This document shows, one piece after another, positions 19,506 to 23,788 of a stretch of 23,788 nucleotides of DNA. The number at the start of each line of letters is the position of its first letter. Within the stretch, counting starts at the first letter, position 1. The notes under the pieces were generated by a model. That model was given only the letters and a program-made list of their open reading frames with translations. It searched no databases and was not told the DNA's origin. The position numbers and the translations under genes are program-made. Source of the DNA: Elysia marginata (Eukaryota > Mollusca > Gastropoda > Plakobranchidae); the NCBI GenBank assembly GCA_019649035.1, contig BMAT01005048.1:319699-343486 (forward strand), given 5' to 3'.

Positions 19506-20620
19506 CGATGGGCCTATCTAGTAAATACCTTGGCCTACAGCAATACGGAGTTCTGAGAACAGTCCTAGTGCTAGCACTGTGGACCACAGACGACTTCGTA
19601 AATTTTTGTAGTCTAGTGTGGACTTGGCAATTGGCATGATTGTTTGGCCGTGGCACCAATGCTGACAGCAGTCTGAAAATGCTAAGAAACGTCATCGATT
19701 ATCAGCTGCTATAAAAAACCAGAGTACTCTCCCTTGCAATGTTGCATTTAATGAGGTGAGGAAGTGTTCTACGAGCTTTTTTTCCTTTCATAACATAATA
19801 AGAATCTTTATCAGCGCTCTAAAAGTTAGTTAAGGAGAGATTTTACATAACCATTCCTTTCTTCACTTCTCTGTTCTCTCCCTTCATTCACTTCTTTGTT
19901 GGTTTTTTTCAGTTTGATAAAACTGACTTTCTTTGCTTTATTACACCGATAACTACGTTTTACATCTTACTCCGATAACTCTCTGTAAGACTATTACGAC
20001 AAGGTTTGCTGGTTGGCCAGACTGGCCCTGCTTTGCCACTCGTGACTTTAATCTTTTATCGTTTTCATAGTCGTTCTTTTTTCGTTTCTTTGATAAGTTG
20101 AACGTTCCCTGTGCTTATTCTGAGACATTCTTACACTATGTTTACGCCATGAACATGTAAAAGAAGAAAACAAACCATTTAGGTTGCCTTTGCTACAGAG
20201 GTAGCAGGATAAGAGTAAGAAGATTTTGAGAAACCGTCCTCTGTCTATTTATCTACTGGGTGAGAAGGCTAGTTGTTAGAAGGAGAAAAAAGTTGTCAAT
20301 TTTTTCCTCTTCCTACTTTCGAAACGTATATAGTGCTTTCCTTCTATGTCAGCAAAGACAAAAAAAAAACAACTTTGTTTTAAGTTATAATTCTAGGTTG
20401 CTATCCCTCTCGCCTGAGAACGAAAAGGAAACCAAGAACAAAAAGAACAGGAGACCAAGGCCAAGATTGACAAGAAAAAAAAACCGGCACAGGAGAAGGG
20501 CAGACAAATGACACGAAGGGAGGAAACAGAAATGTGAGGAAGACCAGTGTGGATACACGTTAACGACAACACTTAATTCCCCAACTAGAGTACTAGAATT
20601 ATATCCCCGAAGAAAAATAG
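19506..20620. other. Non-coding stretch, no gene established
   Basis: A patch with higher GC at 19500-19690 has a 44-codon plus-strand frame from ATG 19508 and a 65-codon minus-strand frame, neither recognisable. An Arg/Lys-rich frame at 20260-20511 follows from purine-rich DNA and is not called. Confidence 0.45.
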
Positions 20621-20636
20621 GTCCCTATCTATCGAC

Positions 20637-20663
20637 ACCCCCCACCCACCCACACACACACAG
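20637..20663. repeat. C-rich / (CA)n low-complexity tract
   Basis: CCCCCC and ACCC units passing into (CA)n, just upstream of the reading frame at 20690. Confidence 0.85.
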
Positions 20664-20689
20664 ACACCATTACAGATCTAACCAACCTT

Positions 20690-21188
20690 ATGGGCACATC
20701 TACATTTACCGACTTTATGGGTAGCAAACGGACATCATCACACTGCATTAAGAGGAGCAAAACAGCTAGCCAATATCTTGACACAAAAAGTCCAACTGAT
20801 AGAAGAAATCTTTTTGCTATGGCTAGAAAAAAAGGAAGGGAGCTGTTTACTGAGGCAAAAAAACGTGATATGGATGTTTCTATTCAAATAAAAGAAAAGA
20901 TGTTAGAAAACCAACAGAAAAAAAGTATTGAAAGAAATAGGAACGCTTGTAAAACATAGTGACATTGAAAAGAAAGTAGAAGAGATTGGTGGAGCTTGTC
21001 AAAGTAGCGCAGAGGTGGTGGCTTTGGTGCAGAAATTTGAAGCAGGAAAAAAAAGTAAAACCTTCATTACTGAAGCCATACAAAATCAAATCAGGTATCA
21101 CAAATGTATCAACAATGCTAAGCAGCTAACTCTTCAGGGCACCCTTGAAGAACTTTGCGAAAGACTTAAGAATTTCCTTGGCTAGTTA
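20690..21188 (+). pseudogene. Unrecognised Lys/Glu-rich reading frame with one frame change; possible terminal exon
   Basis: Two frames abut: 20690-20959 (89 codons) and 20928-21185 (85 codons plus stop). They join sensibly if the A7 run at 20917-20923 has one base too many, giving a protein part of about 165 residues. The first half is rich in Lys, Arg and Glu (ARKKGRELFTEAKKRD) and looks helical. The second has VKHSDIEKKVEEIGG, then SSAEVVALVQKFEAGKKSKT, then a C-terminal part ending LEELCERLKNFLG. I have a faint impression of the C-terminal part of large uncharacterised, perhaps transposon-related, invertebrate proteins, but cannot name a family. The frame is open upstream to 20621 and an acceptor-like TTACAG ends at 20675, so this may be a last exon or a fragment. 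The frame break may be a sequencing error. Confidence 0.5.
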
Positions 21189-21609
21189 TTTTTCTTTCTT
21201 ACGATTTTCATGTAGGCCCTACTAGATGTAATTTTATAAAGTGTATACCTAGCGGTCTAGAAGTAATATTGCAACATTCTTTACACTTTTAACATCTTCC
21301 CCATTTTCAGAATCAAATAATGTAATGCCTACAAATAGTACAATGCTATAAATTATCAGTAGCTCTATTATCGTGAATTATCATGTTGCTCTCTTAGCAT
21401 TTTTTTTTACCAATCTGTTACATTTGTACATGTATTGCATATTGCCTTATTGCCTACATAGTGGGCTTTTATTCGAAGAATATTTTTAAAATCAATATTG
21501 ATTATTGGTATTTAAATTTTAAATGTATGCACCTTTCTAAAAAGTTTTATTTTCATAATTTAGAATGATGCAGATAAAAAATTGTAAAATGTGGTATGAT
21601 GTATTATGT

Positions 21610-21615
21610 AATAAA
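21610..21615 (+). terminator. Possible poly(A) signal of the 20.7-kb frame
   Basis: AATAAA about 420 bases after the stop at 21183-21185, followed by T/GT-rich sequence (GGTTTCATTTGTGTTC). Inference only; AATAAA is common in AT-rich DNA. Confidence 0.35.
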
Positions 21616-22420
21616 TTATAAGGAAATGTCACGTATTCCTGGAATTGCAGTGGTTTCATTTGTGTTCAAATCTGTCTTATAGAGCTTGGCTAGAGCTTTC
21701 ATTTGATGTATAATTTGTTAAAATTGGTTGAAATTTGAATTTTTTACAAATTTTTTTAAAATTGACATTTTTTAGCATTTTCATATGGTACAAAAATAAT
21801 GCAAAAAATAGTGCGATGGGCCATTTCCAAAACATAATATCTCAAAAAACTATGTTTCAAAACCCTGTGAAAAAAATTGAGTCTAATGTCTACCTCTCTG
21901 TTGTTGTATAAACTAAGTTTTAATGGATTTGAAACGTAAATTTTTTATTTATGGTGATTTGAAAATGGCTTGACGACCACTTTGCAAAAATTACAAAAAC
22001 AAGCCCGGAAATTGGAATTTTGAAAATTCCATAACTTTTTATCTATTTATCCAATTTGGATAATTTTTTTTCTTTGAAATCATCATAAAAAGATCTCTAA
22101 GTGGAAAACAAAAACTTCAAGCTCTAAACAAGTTTTAATTTTGGGTTTGGAGTACCTAAGCTTATTTCCAGAGGTTTCACAAAATATGTGAGGTGTCGAG
22201 AATACTCTTGGGAGCTCTGGTAATGCACAAGTAGAAATTATGCACATTTAAATGAATATTGTGGAGTTTCAACGTAATTTATGCAGAATTTAATAATTTA
22301 TGCAAAACCTACGTGACTGTATTCACTTATAGGTCTGGACTGTACTCTCAAACACGATTAAAGCATTCCATGCCTTCTCCTATAAAAGGTTCATATTACC
22401 ACCGAATGTGGTCCATATAA
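21616..22420. other. AT-rich stretch, no gene seen
   Basis: Very AT-rich with many A and T runs and no frame of useful length. It could be extended 3' UTR or intergenic DNA. Confidence 0.5.
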
Positions 22421-22427
22421 CCTGTCT

Positions 22428-22592
22428 ATCTGTCTCACTCACTCTTTCTATCTCTCTCTGTCAGTCTTACCTATTAAAATCTTATTAATGTCTTTTTCTA
22501 GTTGTATTTGGTTAATTGGAGATCAGTTCCTTTCTTTCGTTACTCCCGCCACACACACCCTGTCTCTCTGTCTCTCTGTCTCTCTGTCTCTC

Positions 22593-22630
<38 letters not shown>

Positions 22631-22631
22631 A
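22428..22631. repeat. CT-rich microsatellite region
   Basis: CTGTCT and GTCTCT units, most regular at 22560-22631 with a final perfect (CT)n. The Ser/Leu/Cys-rich plus-strand frames here are artefacts. Confidence 0.9.
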
Positions 22632-22939
22632 CTTGTAACAAATTTATCAGTGTCTTTTTTTTCAAATTAGAATTGGTGTTTTTATTGATCATTTACTTCA
22701 ATTTATTCACCCCATCTTTTTCTCTCTGTCTCTACACGAGTGCATCTCTTTGTCCATCTGTCTTACTTATTCAGAGCTTACCTGTTTCTTTCTCTTGGAT
22801 TTGGTGTATTTAGGGACCAATTTTTTTCTTGAACTACGTTTGTCTCTCGATCTCTCTATCTTTCTTTCTCCCCCCCCCTTTTTTTCTTATTTCTCCCTTC
22901 TCCACACCGTTTTTAAAAGACCCTAATAAGATCTTTTGT
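22632..22939. other. Pyrimidine-rich stretch, no gene seen
   Basis: Continues the CT-rich character, with a C9-T7 run at 22870-22885. No gene. Confidence 0.6.
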
Positions 22940-23263
22940 GGCGTCGTGGTGTAGTGGTAGACGCTCGGCTTTCGGATCGAGAGGTCCGGGGTTCGAGTCC
23001 TGCTTTCGGCAGGTCGACGTTTAGTCCTTGAGAAATGCTATTTACACACATTTCTTCGCCTCACTCATGCGTTAAACGAGTACCCGACTATAGGCAGTGA
23101 AAGATCTTGTCAGAATGCTAGAGTGATGCGCTTAACTTGCTGCTCCTCTGTGAGTTAAGAAAGTACTTTGGTTGGGAATGGCCTGTCGGGGAACCCATGT
23201 AAAGCGCTTAGAGCACATTAGTGGATAAGCGCTATATAAAAATGTTCTTTATGCTCTTTATCT
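22940..23263 (+). mobile_element. tRNA-derived SINE
   Basis: The head (22940 to about 23020) looks like a worn tRNA: an acceptor-like GGCGTCG, A box TGGTGTAGTGG (22947-22957), anticodon stem CTCGG/TCGAG around a TTCGG-containing loop that resembles tRNA-Arg but is one base too long, and a perfect B box GGTTCGAGTCC (22990-23000). The T stem pairs poorly, so this is not a working tRNA gene. A body of about 240 bases follows and ends in GTAAAGCGCTTAGAGCA and GATAAGCGCTATATAAAAAT, then TTCTTTATGCTCTTTATC. GCGCTATATAA-type tails are known from several animal SINEs and their partner LINEs. A truncated copy of the same family lies at 3817-3990. Expression would be by RNA polymerase III from the internal boxes. 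Confidence 0.88.
22947..23000 (+). promoter_or_regulatory. Internal pol III promoter (A and B boxes) of the SINE
   Basis: TGGTGTAGTGG and GGTTCGAGTCC, whose starts are 43 bases apart, in the normal spacing for type 2 pol III promoters. The B box matches the consensus fully. Confidence 0.8.
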
Positions 23264-23450
23264 TAACTGCGACAATTTTACTTTTTGAAAATAAAGTTCA
23301 ATTGCTTCGACTTTTAAAAAACTGTCGTGTTTCTGTTTCTCTTGGATTCCTTATTTCTTTACTGTAATTTACTGCCTTTCTCAATGGTATAAAATGTACG
23401 CCTAGATATAAGATCTAATCTTACTTCAAAGTAAGTTCAGATATTCTTCA
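23264..23450. other. Short spacer between SINE and LINE
   Basis: AT-rich; no feature seen apart from a small AGATCTAAT motif. Confidence 0.4.
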
Positions 23451-23788
23451 GTCAGTGGACGATGGCAAAAACTGCGCAATGTTGAAATTCAAACAGTGAA
23501 TTTAAACAATCAGGAGTTAATGAAATGATAAGCAGCAAAGTAAAGAACCTAGGCGTTTTCGTTGATGCTAACTTACATATATATGAATGATCACATCTCA
23601 CAAACCACTACCACACGAACATGTTATAATGAATTAAGAAAGATATCTCACATCAGAAAGTATCTTTCTAAAGAAGCTGTTGCAAAGCTTGTCTGCTCGT
23701 TTGTATTGTCCAGACTCGACGATTGCAATTCTTTGTACGCAGGCCTACGGATAACAAACTGTACAAACTGCAACAAATCCAAAACCAT
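23451..23788 (+). pseudogene. LINE (non-LTR retrotransposon) RT fragment, broken, cut by window end
   Basis: From 23528 the plus strand encodes ISSKVKNLGVFVDANLH. Then a 4-base AT insertion (23579-23582) shifts the frame, which continues from 23583 with MNDHISQT, NELRKISHIRKYLSKEA and VCSFVLSRLDDCNSLYAGL. A one-base loss near 23748 shifts it again up to the window end. The order VKNLGV...D, then an ELR-I-IR block, then SFVLSRLD-CNSLY is the standard 3' part of the reverse transcriptase region of CR1/L2/Jockey-like LINEs. The exact clade is not determined. Upstream to about 23451 the match is poorer. Both breaks and an in-frame TGA near 23525 show that the copy is dead. Confidence 0.85.

Noticed and set aside
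20260..20511. Arg/Lys-rich 83-codon frame
   Set aside because: Purine-rich composition explains it; no start in good context and no domain.
22488..22813. Cys/Ser/Leu-rich frames resembling a secreted or membrane protein
   Set aside because: Produced by the CTGTCT/CT microsatellite; no real signal peptide or domain.
22940..23020. Functional tRNA gene
   Set aside because: The anticodon loop has eight bases, the T stem pairs poorly, and a repeated body with another copy at 3.8 kb follows. It is a SINE head.
1..23788. CRISPR array, operon or other prokaryotic system
   Set aside because: The tandem repeats lack regular spacers, there are no ribosome binding sites or dense genes, and the retroelements show an animal genome.

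Overview
The window looks like repeat-rich nuclear DNA of an invertebrate animal. It is AT-rich, has very few open frames, many microsatellites, and copies of LTR, LINE and SINE retrotransposons. A mollusc or other lophotrochozoan is my best guess, from the style of the SINE tail, the LINE and the frequent CTAGATCTAG motifs. That guess is inference only. I find no intact host protein gene.

Layout. 1-10.8 kb is mostly unannotatable AT-rich DNA. It holds (GA)n, (GAA)n, (CT)n, C13A31 and CTG/CTA microsatellites, a 95-bp tandem duplication (4404-4584) and a 5'-truncated SINE (about 3817-3990). A four-unit minisatellite of about 76 bp lies at 10864-11121. The main object is a complete but dead LTR retrotransposon at 11535-17715: two ~723-bp LTRs that are about 96% identical, a primer-binding site, gag, protease, integrase, reverse transcriptase, RNase H and a purine-rich tract. 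17.7-20.6 kb is AT-rich DNA with a dense cluster of CTAG-containing palindromes. At 20690-21185 there is an unrecognised reading frame broken once at an A7 run and followed by a plausible 3' UTR and poly(A) signal. After more AT-rich DNA and a CT-rich tract comes a full SINE with a tRNA-like head (22940-23263). The window ends inside the 3' part of a LINE reverse-transcriptase gene.

Most notable result. The LTR element has Ty3/Gypsy-type proteins but a pol order of PR-IN-RT-RH, as in Ty1/Copia, instead of the normal Gypsy order PR-RT-RH-IN. One uninterrupted 314-codon frame (14656-15600) contains both the integrase C-terminus with its GPF motif and the start of the reverse transcriptase, so the order is not an artefact of joining two elements. 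This is the hallmark of Gmr1-type elements. The Gag also resembles the Gag lineage from which vertebrate SCAN domains are thought to derive. The copy carries seven in-frame stops and about eight frame changes, so it cannot be autonomous.
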